The notes below the pieces were generated by a model, which saw only the letters and a program-made list of their open reading frames with translations, searched no databases and was not told where the DNA came from. Position numbers and translations under genes: made by a program. From positions 549,046 through 613,045 of the forward strand of contig CAXAMN010026461.1 of NCBI GenBank assembly GCA_963970005.1: DNA of 64,000 nucleotides, given 5' to 3'. This DNA is from Durusdinium trenchii. Lineage: Eukaryota > Sar > Dinophyceae > Suessiales > Symbiodiniaceae. Positions 46,755-56,910 of the stretch are shown piece by piece (position 1 is the first letter of the stretch; the number at the start of each line of letters is the position of its first letter).

Positions 46755-48368
46755 AATCACCTTGACAGAGAATCAGCAATCCCGCTGTCTTGCCGCTGGC
46801 AGGTCATTTGGTGGCGAGTCCAAGTCTCCCCGGTCCCCAGAATAGAAGCTTCTTAGATAAGTGGGGCTCAATAGATGCAGCCTTTACACAAGTAGATCCC
46901 ACCCAAACATGCTCACAACTTGAAAGGTGCAAGTAAAGACTCGACAAATTGAAAAACTGGGTAAAGTGGTGCCAAATTTATCCAACGTTCATGCCCGACT
47001 AATCAACAAATTCAAATGCCAAAAGCATCCCAAAGGACCGTGTGCGACAAGGTGCCGCAGTGGGTTGGAGCTCACCGACAAGTTGAAGCCCAGTTTGCTG
47101 TCGCGGTTTCTCCCAAAGAGCCTTGAAAACTCAAAGGGAGGGACTTTGAGGGAACATTTGCCAAGGACTGGTCTTGGGAAATGTGTTGACGTGTGGTCTT
47201 TCGGCATTCGGGTTGAAACATCTTTTGTTGCTATGTTTGGAGGGCCACAGATGAGATCCTAGTTATCTGCTGGCTTTGGGGGGCAGTTTTGGAGTTGGGA
47301 ACATCGGCCAGACTGGGGAAATTGTCATATAGTGTAGTGGCTCGGTCAGGTCTGAATTGGGAAAAAAGAAAAGCTTCAAAAGCATCCTTTCTTGCAGGGT
47401 CACATAGTAGCACTTCTACATAGAGAATCGCGAACCCTAAACCACTGCGGTTTTTGCCAATGTTCTTCTGGGTCCTCTCGTTTTGAGATACACCCAAATG
47501 CATCCGGCCACACTAAATCACAAAGCCAAATCAGGAACCTTTTAGCCTTGAGTTATCGTGAACCTCTTCAGTCTTTGTGCACATGCAGACCACCCCTTGC
47601 AGCCGATGGCCTCCAACCTACTAGCAATGGCCTCCAACCTAAGAGCGATGCCCATCTTTTAGGATTTTCCCTCTGCGAGTTGTACCTGACCAAATGAATC
47701 TGTCCTGAAATCCTCCCCGTTTCAGGCCCCCACCTCTGAGAATTTCTGCGGCGGTGGCCCGCAATCGCCCAGGCCAGTGCCCTGAGCCACGGGTGTTGTC
47801 AAAATCCTGCTGGATAACAAAATCAAGAGCTGGATCAACTGGATCGGTCTTTCCTCTTCACACGGGTCTTTGGGGGTGGCCCTATTTTGAGTACACCCAT
47901 ATACAATCTCCTCTAAATATCAACCACTGTACACAATCCCAATTACTGGATAGAGAAGTGGAGGTCCTGCTTTGACCCATCTGGGATCATCTGGGTGTGT
48001 TTAGTGAACAATGACGACTCAGCGCTTGCAACAAAGTGCTATGGTGCTGCGCTGTCTGCACATATTGTACCGTCAGCCTATGGTGTCCAAGAAAGTGTTG
48101 AAAGCATGCGGGTCTTCGGTCCTATCTGGCCTATCTTCACCCAATGGCTATCGCTCGATGGACTAAGGATGACAGGCTGTGGGTCAAAACCCTGTATTCT
48201 ATCTTCGTGAACATCCTGGTTGATGGAATATAATTCCCTACCATGGTCCGGGACTCATAAACAAAACATGTAGGGCTTGTAGAACATGGCTGGCACATTG
48301 GCACCCAAGCAGAGCGGTTTGAGACACAAGGAGCTGATGTGCCGATCCACGTGTCTGATGTTCCCGGC
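46755..48368. other. downstream of the RS/zinc-finger gene, exons unresolved
   Basis: The gene ending at 48,369 with a GC donor must continue to the left, but I could not identify the next exon. A partial R1-like phrase (CCTACTAGCAATGG) lies near 47,620. Confidence 0.3.
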
Positions 48369-48454
48369 CTTGGTGCCGTCCTTCTTGGTGTGACATTTGA
48401 AGCACTCACTCTTGGAGGCGAAGACACTCACGCCGCAGTTGGGACAGTTCCAAT
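48369..48454 (-). CDS. RanBP2-type zinc-finger exon
   Basis: The acceptor is GCGTTTGCAG and the donor ACCAAG then GCCGGG (GC). It encodes DWNCPNCGVSVFASKSEC and FKCHTKKDGTK. Pattern W-x-C-P-x-C-G with VFASK and CFKC is typical of dinoflagellate RanBP2 fingers. An earlier acceptor (CCGTTTAG) is possible. Confidence 0.7.
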
Positions 48455-51400
48455 CTGCAAACGCTCCAGCGCGGGCACGTCCGTGCGGCGGGCGCAGTTG
48501 GTGCAGGCGCAGGTGCAGGTGGAGGGGCTAAACGGGTCGATGATGGCCAGGAAGGGCAAAGGTGGTGATTTCTACAAGTAGACCAGCACCTTGCTTTTGA
48601 GGTTTGGAGTCTGGATGATGTGGATGATCCAAGCACATCTGGAAGAGTGTCACAAGCAAGAATTTTGCTGCTTGTCGCCCACACATTCTCACGCAGTTGT
48701 CCGATGAGGAATCCCAAGAAGCACATAAACCGCATGTGATGCCCAAAAGAAGACGAAAGCTCCAATGAAAGACGAACAAAAGCAAAAATAGAAGGGGGAA
48801 TAAAACATGAATCAGACAGAAGGAGTCCATTGCATTGACCGCGTCCACTGCCAATCTGAGCTGAAGATAACTACAACCACATTGGAGACCTAACTGTACA
48901 AAAAAGGACGAGCTTTTCCCACAACTCTTTCTCCTCAAAGCTCCCACAACTCCTCCTTCTCCCTCACCAACCCCAACTCCAACGCCTCCTGCACGTTCGC
49001 TTCCACCGCCTCCGCCGCCTCCACCGCCTCCGCCGCCTCCCACGCGTCCTCCGGCAAAGGAGGCTGTCACCTGGTAGCGTCCTTGCTCCTAGTAGCGATG
49101 CCAGGAGCCCCTAGCAGCGAACATTGCTCCTAGTCGCGATGCCCTTTGCTACTAGTAGCTTCTTGCTCCTAGTAGTAAGGCCAGGAGCCCCTAATAGCGT
49201 CCTCCGGCTCCGCCAGCTTCCCCATGAGAAAACTTGCAGCGATCACCTGCTCCACGGTCAACGGCATCGGTGCACACAACTCGACTGGGCAAAGGGTCTC
49301 TGTCTGGATCAACCGCATTCTTGGTTACCGGTTACCGTGGCTTTTCACCATCTGACCTGCACCAGAAAGGATTGACAATTCGTCTAGTGACGTGCTTGGA
49401 AAATAACTGGGCTGTTCTTGGTGTCCCCTTTGATCATGGCGCTCATGCTTCGAACCGCGGACCCTCTCCAAAACGCCTGGACTCCTTGGAATGATGCCAG
49501 GTTAGACCATTCATGCCTTTCATTCTCATTTGGTCATCCTTCATAATGACCTGATTGACACGATGTGGGAGTGTCAATACTAGACCGGATCTTGCAGGTC
49601 TATGCTATACCCAAAGGACATTGGTCCATCAATCCCAAGCTTCATCTTCATCCGTCTTTGTTCATCATATTCATTCCTTTGCAATCTGGACGCTTGGAGA
49701 TTCCACGCCTTCTTCATTAAACCATGACAACTCCATAGCAAGAACAAGGGGTGTTGGGTCTCTTGTCGGCTCACGTTTGCAAAAGGCGGATCCTCCGTGG
49801 AGCAACATGGGGCCGCTCGGATTTTGCCTCGGTCGCATTTTCCCCGGCGGAAGTCGCCGCACATCTCCACTCCACCTCCACCTGTGGCATTGGAAGCTGG
49901 TTTCAAATGGACCCGAAGGGACCCCTGCCACCAGGTCACCTGGAAAAAGAATTGGAACCACGACTTCAAACATGAGGATGATGGATGACACCTTTCTTTC
50001 GTTTGCAAGAACTTTGGAAGCTCTGCAAGTGGATTCTGAATCCGCAAACGACCTGTCTTTGCCTCGACGAGGTGGACTGAAGCGCCGAGGTGGGGGGCTC
50101 CGCGGCCGGCGGTAGCGGTTGGAGCGACTCCTGGCATCGGGAGTTTCTTGTGGATGTAGGACTCCTCTTGTCTATCGAAAGAAGATGTTATCTTGCACCT
50201 CTTTTGGAAGGATCTGCAAGAGAAGACTGGTGACAACAGGACACATGCAGTTGGCCCAAACAAACTCCATATGCATGCATGTATATGTCTATCAAACTGG
50301 GAGCTCCCCATCACTATGTTTCCATCAATGCCCTTTACCCATGATGTCTGGAAAAATCTGAGAAATGGGCCTGTGTAACAAAGTCACCGTCCTAGCTTGG
50401 CCTAGAAAGCCAAGTACCATCAATTATGCCAGCATAGACCCCCGAACAGTGTCAACTCCTTGAATTCCAATGTTGGTGGGAAAACCTGCATGTTTGTGCT
50501 CTATATAGCCTCCAGCTGTTTGGGAACTGCGCACAAACAATTGATGTTTGAAAGCACTAGTTCCTGATGCCCGTGTCACATGTGCAAAAAATGATGGGAT
50601 ATCAGATATAAATGTCACTGTCATGAGAAAATCCAAGGGTGATATCACATATCAAACGCTGTATCACTGTTGCATTCATAGCCACATGAAAACATACCCA
50701 GACAAGGCGGTGGAGAAAGAAAAAGCGGCGTGGCCAAGCAGGGGACAAGGCCTGGACAAGGCGGTGAAAAAAGGCCGACAACGTGGACAAGCAGGACAGG
50801 CAAGACCTGGACAAAGGGCGTTTTTTGCTTTCTGTGTCACGGCACTGGGCCCAGCTCCTACATGGAAGTCTTCAAAATCGGTCTCTTGAGACACCTCGGC
50901 ATCTACTCTGGCCAGTCTTGGGTCAGCTGACTCAAAAAGCCAGCAAGGCCTGGGACCTCATCTGGGACCTGGACACAGGACAAGAGGAGGACACATGGTC
51001 TGCAACCGTGGCACGAGGACAGCAGGAGACCACACAGGGTTCGCAAACGTGGCCCACTAGGGGCAGGAGGAGGACACCAGGAGGACCAGAGAAGGACATC
51101 GCCAGCGCGGCCAGAGCACGGCAGCAGCAGGAGGACAGCGGGAGGACAAGAAGGGAACAGGAGGACCGGAACACAAGGTGCAGGGGCGCGGCCAATGACT
51201 CTGGCCAGTTTCTCTTCTCTTAAGGGAGAACCCCCAACAGTTACAGTAACTGTTTGGGGAAAAAGGACAAGAAGAGGACAAGACGAGGACAAGAGGAGGA
51301 CAAGAGAAGGACAAGAAGAGGACAAGACGAGGACAAGAGGAGGACAAGAAGAGGAAAAAGAAGGACAAGAGGAGGACAAGAGGAGGGCAAGAGAAGGACA

Positions 51401-53047
51401 AGAGGAGGGCAAGAGAAGGACAAGAGGAGGGCAAGAGAAGGACAAAAAAAGGACAAAAAAAGGACAAGACAAGGACAAGAGAAGGACAAGAGGAGGACAA
51501 CAGGAGGACAACAGGACAAGGGACAGGAGGACAAGAGAAGGACAAGACGAGGACAAGGGAAGGACAAGAAGAAGACAAGAGGAGGACAAGAGAAGGACAA
51601 AGGGAGGACAAGACCCGGACACAGAGCCTGGACACAGAGTTCAGGGGCACGGCCAGCCAGTGTGGCCAGCTCTTTTTTATGAGGGAACCCCAACAGAAAA
51701 CTGTTTGGAGATCAGATACACCCACTTAGAAAGGAAAAGTATCGCTTGAGGGGAAATCAGCTTCCCTCATTCGTCCTCCTTCTGTAGGAGCGGCTCCGGT
51801 TTCTCCGACGGGATGGGCTTCTGCGCCGCCGTGAGGGGCTCCGGCGGCGGCCTTCACTCTGAACCGAGGCTTAGAAGCTCAGGGTTGTGGCATTGGCCAG
51901 CTTGAAGGACGAGAAAAATGAAAACGGATAGTGCAGTATAGTGATGTTAATGTTTTCTTTGGGCCGGTTTTTCTTCTCTTTAAACCCTCTATCTTTTTGT
52001 TCTCATGTTTTTAGACTCCTCTTCCCTTCGACGTTCTCATGGAAGTGGGCCCTTTTCCCATACCCTACACCGATGTTCAGCATCTACCAGCGAGGAAAAC
52101 TCTCGGCTTGAATCCCAAGTGCGGCTCAAAGGGGGTCTCGTTTAAGCCAAGAGTTTTGAGAGATTATAGCTGATGGACAAAGAGGCATCTGTCTTTCGTG
52201 GACCTGGGCTCTGTCTACCTACCCACAATCACTCTTTCAAGGGATAGGATAGGATGGGGTCCATCAAGAATTCTGGCAATGAGCAAGGGTACCTGGTTGG
52301 CAGAGACAGTAGCTCATTTGCTAACCCCCAGAAGGGGAATGTAGCCACAGCAATCCCTTCTGCTCAATTCTGAAAAATAAATACATATATATATATATAT
52401 ACATAATAGAGAGATTCCAAGCATCTTCTGATCGAGGCAACACCAAGTCAAGTTTTGCATATCACGAGAGAACCCTCAAGACTCAAAACTCGGGTCCAGG
52501 CTATCTCGGCGTCGGCTGCGGCTTCTCCTATCAGGACGCTTTCTCAATCAGGTCCAGTCGGTACCGTCTTTGCAAAGTTCCAACAACAGCGCTCAGATTT
52601 GTCAGACTCTCCATAGCATGGGTCGGATCCTGGGTTTGAGGACACAAGATTCTTCGGGCACATGCAGGTTAAGGTTGCCAGACTTCACTGAACCTTGAGG
52701 TCCATCACCCAAAGGGACTGGCTGTGGCCCTGTACGAGCAATCCTGTGAGACTTGCGAAGCGGTCGATTCTCTGGTCTTTGTTTGACCTTCAGGGCAAAA
52801 GGGACCCAAACCATTCCAAACCCTATTTTCCAACATCTTCTATGTAGGCAGGTTGGCCATCGCTTCTAGGGTGAAGGCCATTCCTATCAGGTTCGAGGTC
52901 TTGTAGGTTGGAAGCCATCCCTAGTCCGAACACCTTGGCTCCAAAGACGGCTTCGCCGCCTCTTGCGGCTTGGGCTGCGGCGGCGCCGCCTGCTGCTGGG
53001 CCGGCTGCTGCTCCTGCTGCTGCTACTGCTCCGGCGCTTTTTAGCAC
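48369..53047 (-). CDS. RS-domain protein with CCCH and RanBP2-type zinc fingers, multi-exon
   Basis: Exons on the minus strand are 52,934-53,047, 52,506-52,542, 51,779-51,858, 49,992-50,130, 49,828-49,939, 49,202-49,246, 48,956-49,063 and 48,369-48,454. From the second to the last, reading phase is kept at every junction. The product starts with a strong RS domain (KKRRSSSSSRSSSRPSSRR, RRRSPSRRRRSPSRRRNRSR, RPRSPPPRRFSPPRRGKDRS). A complete CCCH finger follows, split by an intron (CGDFRRGKCDRG + DRCKFSH, C-x7-C-x5-C-x3-H), then a poly-Gly linker and a RanBP2-type finger (DWNCPNCGVSVFASKSECFKC; W-x-C-x2-C-x10-C-x2-C, with the usual Asn replaced). Such architecture is typical of nuclear RNA-binding and splicing factors; the exact role is unknown. 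Donors are GA, GA, GT, GC, GA, GA, GC. Both ends are incomplete, and the junction between the first two exons is out of phase as drawn, so an exon is missing or misplaced there. Confidence 0.75.
48956..49063 (-). CDS. Gly-rich exon
   Basis: It follows GGTGACAG and encodes SFAGGRVGGGG, a run of 12 Gly, then SERAGGVGVGVGEGE. The proposed donor GAGAAG then GAGGAG leaves one base that the next exon completes to Asp, giving the expected acidic residue before the Trp of the RanBP2 finger. The GGC/GGA trinucleotide run may vary in length. Confidence 0.6.
49064..49201 (-). repeat. intron made entirely of an R1 repeat (copy 7)
   Basis: The 138-nt intron runs from GACGCTATTAGGGGCTCC to CTACCAGGTGACAG and contains only R1 modules (CTACTAGGAGCAAG, GGGCATCGCGACTAGG). 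Splicing joins the CCCH exon to the Gly-rich exon in phase. The phrase GCCGGAGGACGC occurs at both borders (49,196-49,207 and 49,046-49,057), resembling a target duplication, although GGACGC is also part of R1 itself. Confidence 0.7.
49202..49246 (-). CDS. exon with second half of CCCH finger
   Basis: The acceptor is GTGGAGCAG. The 45-nt exon encodes GDRCKFSHGEAGGAG, completing the finger exactly in phase. It ends CCGGAG then GACGCT (GA donor), where R1 begins. Confidence 0.75.
49828..49939 (-). CDS. exon with first half of CCCH finger
   Basis: A strong acceptor CTTTTTCCAG opens the exon; GGGGVEMCGDFRRGKCDR ends it. The donor is CCGAG then GCAAAA (GC). A second acceptor (GCCACAG) inside could give a shorter exon. 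Confidence 0.7.
49992..50130 (-). CDS. RS-domain exon with RPRSPPP
   Basis: The acceptor is GATGCCAG and the donor GAAAG then GTGTCA. It encodes SRSNRYRRPRSPPPRRFSPP followed by RRGKDRSFADSESTC and ends in phase 0. AGGAG occurs at both ends of the preceding intron. Confidence 0.7.
51231..51259. repeat. hairpin AACAGTTAC / GTAACTGTT
   Basis: Two 9-nt arms with a 1-nt centre, extended by C-run and G-run flanks. A degenerate second copy (CCCAACAGAAAACTGTTTGG) lies near 51,685, so the two bracket the 12-bp array together with GGCCAGT phrases. Confidence 0.7.
51262..51640 (+). repeat. 12-bp purine minisatellite GGACAAGAGGAG
   Basis: About 30 units of GGACAAGAGGAG or GGACAAGAGAAG. A decayed extension runs left to 50,690 (GGACAAGGCGG, GGACAAGCAGG). 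Every frame stays open on both strands, creating ORFs of up to 239 codons that are not genes. It lies in the large intron between the exons at 51,779 and 50,130. Confidence 0.9.
51779..51858 (-). CDS. RS-domain exon
   Basis: The acceptor is CTCGGTTCAG. The exon encodes SEGRRRSPSRRRRSPS then RRRNRSRSYR, and ends CAGAAG then GAGGAC (GA donor). Without splicing the frame meets a TGA at 51,757-51,759; spliced, it continues as RSRSNRYRRPRSPP. Confidence 0.7.
52506..52542 (-). CDS. RS-domain micro-exon
   Basis: A 37-nt exon encodes KRPDRRSRSRRR. The acceptor is CTGATTGAG and the donor CGCCGA then GATAGC. It joins in phase to the next exon. Confidence 0.5.
52934..53047 (-). CDS. RS-domain exon 1 (first resolved)
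   Basis: The acceptor is TTGTTGCGTCGCAG, preceded by a pyrimidine-rich stretch; the donor is CCAAG then GTGTTC. It encodes SSSSSRSSSRPSSRRRRR and SPSRKRRRSRLWSQ. In another frame the same bases encode an Ala-rich run, but only the RS frame fits the downstream exons. Just upstream (53,082-53,180) a frame reading AYQCKWTDFKYMFAGDPFE may be another exon. Confidence 0.6.
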
Positions 53048-53384
53048 CTGCGACGCAACAAGAAATTAGAAAAGTGAATACCTCAAATGGATCCCCGGCA
53101 AACATGTATTTAAAATCGGTCCATTTGCATTGATAAGCCGTTTTAACTTCCCCTCCTGATTTTGTGAGTGCCGTAGGAAATTGTCCGAACAGCCAACTTC
53201 AAACTGGTTCTTATCCAAGTAACTAGAGCCTCCCTTCCGTCAGAGCATCTGTCAGGTTGAAATCAAAGCCACCCAAGCACAAGATGCTGCTGTCTATCAT
53301 ATGGTCCTATTGTCGGATGAACTCAGAAACCCAAGCGATGGATAGAACCAGGCAAAACTTCATCGTGGCGTAGATATCACATTA

Positions 53385-53525
53385 TGTGTATATATATATA
53401 CATATAGACACGTGTATATATATGTAGTACATATATATATAGTACATATATATAGTATATATATATATATTTAACAATAACATGTATACATATACATACA
53501 CACTTAGATATATATATATATACAC
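53385..53525. repeat. TA/GTACATATA microsatellite
   Basis: Runs of (TA)n with CATATATATAGTA repeats; a further (TA)n lies at 52,380-52,402. Confidence 0.85.
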
Positions 53526-53569
53526 CGCGGGGAGAGTGTCAGGAACAACTCGGAAAGAATGGGAGGGCG

Positions 53570-55195
53570 AGTAGATGGCACTTCGGGACATTTTTTTGGC
53601 CAGATTTCAGGGGGGGGTAGATGGCACAAGGTTCTTGATGGGTAGTGATTTTGGGGAACGGGGCCACGAAAAAATAGATGGCACAAGGTTTTTTACGCTC
53701 TCGTGGGGAGTAGGATGTTCGTGCGCTCAGAATTGATGGCGCAAGCCATCCAGCCTTTTGATTTCCTGTGGATTCCTTTCTGTTTCCCTTCATGGCTATG
53801 GATTTCCTGTTGGTGCCTATTGATTTCCTGTTGAAACCATTTGATTCCCTGCTGATTCCTATTGGTTTCCTTGTGGTTCCTTTTGGTTTCCTTTGATGTC
53901 CCAGTGAAGCCTTTCGATTTCCTGTTGATTCCCTGTGTGGGTTGTGAATTTCCCCCCCAACAGGGTCAACAAAATAATAGATGGCACAAAGGACAACGCG
54001 CTCCCACATGGGTAGATGGCACAACCATTCTTGATGGAAACAATGAATAGGACAAGGAAAATGAGCTTTCACTCTTCCCTTTCTCCTGTTCTCGCCTTCT
54101 TTTGCCTTTAATTTCCTTTTGTTTCAGTTCCTTTCCTTTCCTTTTCCTTTCTTATCCTCTCCTCTCTTTTTTTTTCACTCCATTACTTCACTCACTTCTC
54201 CTTTCCCTCACCTTCCCTTGCCATTCCCTTCCCGTTCCCTTTCCTTATGCGTCCACTTCACAATCCATTGGCCTAGCTTTAGTAGATGGCACATCCCCCG
54301 TGTGAAAGGTGAACATGATAGTTGAGTCAATAGATGGTGCAACTCATTTCCTTCCCCTTCACATCCCCTCTTCTTCCATATCCTTTCCCTTTCTGTTTCC
54401 TTTCCTTTTCTTTTTCTTTCCTTGCCCCCTGCCTTTGTTTTGAATTTTTCTGTTCTGTCTTATTTTCTTGCCTTTTATGGTCTTTTTGTTTCATTTCCTC
54501 TCCTCCCCTCTCCTTTTTTCCACTCCATTCCTTCACTTCTCCTTTCCATCTCCTTCCCCTACCTTTCCCTCCCCGTTCCCTTTCCTTCTGCTTCCAGGAC
54601 AAAGCATGGGAACTGCCCAGCAAATGGCGCACCCCCTGTGTGAAAGGTAACACAGCACTGATAGTGGAGCCAATAGATGGCACAACTAAGTTCCCCTCGC
54701 CTTCCTGTTCCCCCTCCTTCCCTCTCCTGCTCATGCCTGCATCCTTTCCTTTTCCTGTCCTTGTGTTTCCTTTGTTTCACTTCTCCTTTACCTGCCCTTC
54801 CCTTTCCTGTTCTTTCTTGCTCTTTCCTTTTGTGTCCGTTCCTTTCATCTCCTTTGCTTTCCTGCTCTTTCCATCTCCTCTCCTTTCCTTTACTTCTCCT
54901 TTCCCTCTCTTTCCCTTGCCTTTCCCTTTTCCTTCTGCGTCCACTTCACACTCCATTGACCTAGCTTTCAGACCAGTGCACGATAACAGCCAAGTAGATG
55001 GCACAATCAACGGGGCATGGTCACGCAAAAGTAGATGGCACAAGGTTTTTTGGGGTTGATGATTTAGCCCTCCCAAGTCTGGAACAAGTAGATGGTACAA
55101 GGAAAATGACCTCTCTCCGGTAGAGGCTTGCAGTTTCTCCAAAATATTGATGGCACAACCCTAAAAATAGGTTCCATCTACTTTTACCGCGGAGT
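53570..55195. repeat. CT-rich triplicated block with AGTAGATGGCACAA motifs
   Basis: Three ~330-bp CT-rich units (from about 54,100, 54,340 and 54,690) each end with TCCACTTCACA, CCATTG and CCTAGCTTT or related phrases, plus CCCGTGTGAAAGGT. Throughout, the motif AGTAGATGGCACAA or a one- or two-base variant occurs at least 12 times at irregular spacing. At 53,750-53,930 degenerate GATTTCCTGTTGATTCC repeats give NRKSIG-type peptides on the minus strand. Confidence 0.6.
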
Positions 55196-55409
55196 AGATA
55201 TATATATATATATCGTGCAAAGGAGAGTAGTCATCCAGGGAGTCTGTGTCCAAAGCAAAACAGCAACAAAAGCATCTGCAGTCAAACAACAGTTTTTGGG
55301 ATAGCAAATGGTAAACATTATAGAAATATAGCCGAAAAGAAGCTTCCTGTTTCGTGACGAAAGAAACTGCTTTGCTTCATGTTGCAGGCTCTTCTTCTCA
55401 CAACGCACC

Positions 55410-55500
55410 AAACGGGGCTTCTGACAGCTTTTCCCTCAAGGCACTGCTGTCCCGGCTCCGGCTCCGCGGCTTGACAGCTTGGCCTGGGTTTGGAGACGAA
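55410..55500 (-). CDS. possible upstream RS-like exon
   Basis: The minus strand encodes AVKPRSRSRDSSALREKLSE then APFG before a GT donor (CCGTTTG, GTGCGT). Its strand, RS composition and position suit an upstream exon of the RS gene. The plus strand of the same bases is also open after a TTGCAG acceptor (SLKALLSRLRLRGLTAWP), so the choice is open. Confidence 0.25.
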
Positions 55501-56317
55501 AAATCAACACGAGTGGCAACGCGCTCATCGAAGTCCAGGCACTGTCTGGAACAAAGGCACTGCACATGTTCATGGGGATGGTCAGGTCCAAACAAGAGTC
55601 AGGTTTTTTGGTTTCTTGGTCATTCTACTTGGACATGGTGGATCCACCACAAAGGTCATCACCCCAAAAATAAAGCAAGAGTCATATTATGCAGGGATTA
55701 CGGTTGCAGTGGGTTTTGAAGGTGTAAGAACAAGCCCTTTGCAGGCCTGGTTGAACTTGGTTGGTCTGAAAAGTGTGGAGGCCGTGTCTGACCTGTTCCC
55801 AACGGCAGGTTGAACAGGTGAATCTTCTGATAAGATGAACCGATGGTGAAAAATGTACTTTTGGCTATGATTTCTAGGCAAGTGAAACAGTGTGAGTTGC
55901 CGGAGATTAGCCGTGCACTGCCCATTTCTCCATTGCTTGGTGGCAGCCAAAGTTGTGAACTAACCTGCAGAAATATGCGTAACACATCAGATGTCTATAT
56001 AATGTTTTTAAGGAAGCTTCCCAGGTGAATGTTTGTTGCAAACGCTCTTCTCGTCAACTTAACCCTTCCAACTCGAAAAAGCGGATCCATCGCAACGAGC
56101 CACCCTGTGCCGTGGCTGGCTCCCACCCCGGCGGTGCCACGGGTGGGGTTTTCACCGGCGGCACGACCGACCTCAAAGGAGTCGTAGGGGCAACATTGGG
56201 CGCGCCATCAAGTCTATAAAGGTGTCACCAAGTGGATGGGATCAAAAAATAAGTAAGAAAACCTCGGCAACCCATTTCAGGTCCTTGAGGGTCCCTTTTA
56301 TACTGATGCACCCTAAA

Positions 56318-56327
56318 NNNNNNNNNN
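56318..56327. other. assembly gap of 10 N
   Basis: Ten N between CACCCTAAA and CTGTACCCC. Sequence on the two sides may not be contiguous. Confidence 0.99.
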
Positions 56328-56828
56328 CTGTACCCCTGGATACTGTGGCTGACATAGCAATTAGTTCATTTTTGGAAGACAGCAACAAGGCTTGACAAGG
56401 CCAGGTTCTAGCAAATAAAAATGGGTTCCATTCCATTCTTCAGCCTTGTTTACAAGACTGCCTTTTGCTCAAGAAAGTGAGTGCAAAAGTCCACGCTTCG
56501 CCTGCCTGAGACATTTTGCCGGTGGGTCACAAGCTCCCATGTGTGCAATGCCCCTGCACTTCCAAGCAAAAAAGCTGCCTTCAGCTAGCTCGCAGCCATT
56601 CTTCAAAGTCTGAGGCTAGTTTGGTGGGATTCTTCTTGGCCTTTACCTAAAATAAACCTGAAATGCCCTTTGTTCAGAAAATATCTAGAGCAATGGTCCT
56701 CAACAGCGACCGCTCTGCCCGGCCAAGCGGCATGTTTGGTGGATCTGGGGCTTGTGCCTGCGCGCTCTGCATGTGTCATATCTCATGGGGCCTAAGACTT
56801 CACGGATCCTTTCCTGGCCGCTCCCAAG

Positions 56829-56910
56829 AAGCTACTAGGAGCAAAGGGCATCACTACTAGGAGCAAAGACGCTACTAGGGGCTCCTGGCCTTACTACTAG
56901 TAACTATCAC
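56829..56910 (-). repeat. R1 dispersed repeat, copy 8
   Basis: AAGCTACTAGGAGCAAAGGG, CATCACTACTAGGAGC and GGGGCTCCTGGCC modules. It lies immediately beyond the LINE 3' region. Confidence 0.8.

Larger units (their letters stand above)
50131..51778 (-). other. long intron of the RS/zinc-finger gene
   Basis: A GA-AG intron of 1,648 nt, mostly filled by the purine minisatellite and its decayed flank. No other gene is seen inside. Confidence 0.55.

Noticed and set aside
47184..47240. DVWSFGI, similar to protein-kinase subdomain IX
   Set aside because: Only seven residues match; the flanking frame has no other kinase motifs.
49451..49480. GCGGTTCGAAGC on the minus strand as a tRNA T-arm
   Set aside because: No flanking stems or A-box make a cloverleaf.
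50903..51749. Several 140-239-codon ORFs with Leu/Ser/Cys-Pro or Arg/Gln/Asp repeats
   Set aside because: All frames of the 12-bp purine array are open; no frame is favoured and the array lies in an intron.
56309..56317. CACCCTAAA beside the N gap as a telomere repeat
   Set aside because: Only one CCCTAAA unit is present, with no array on either side of the gap.
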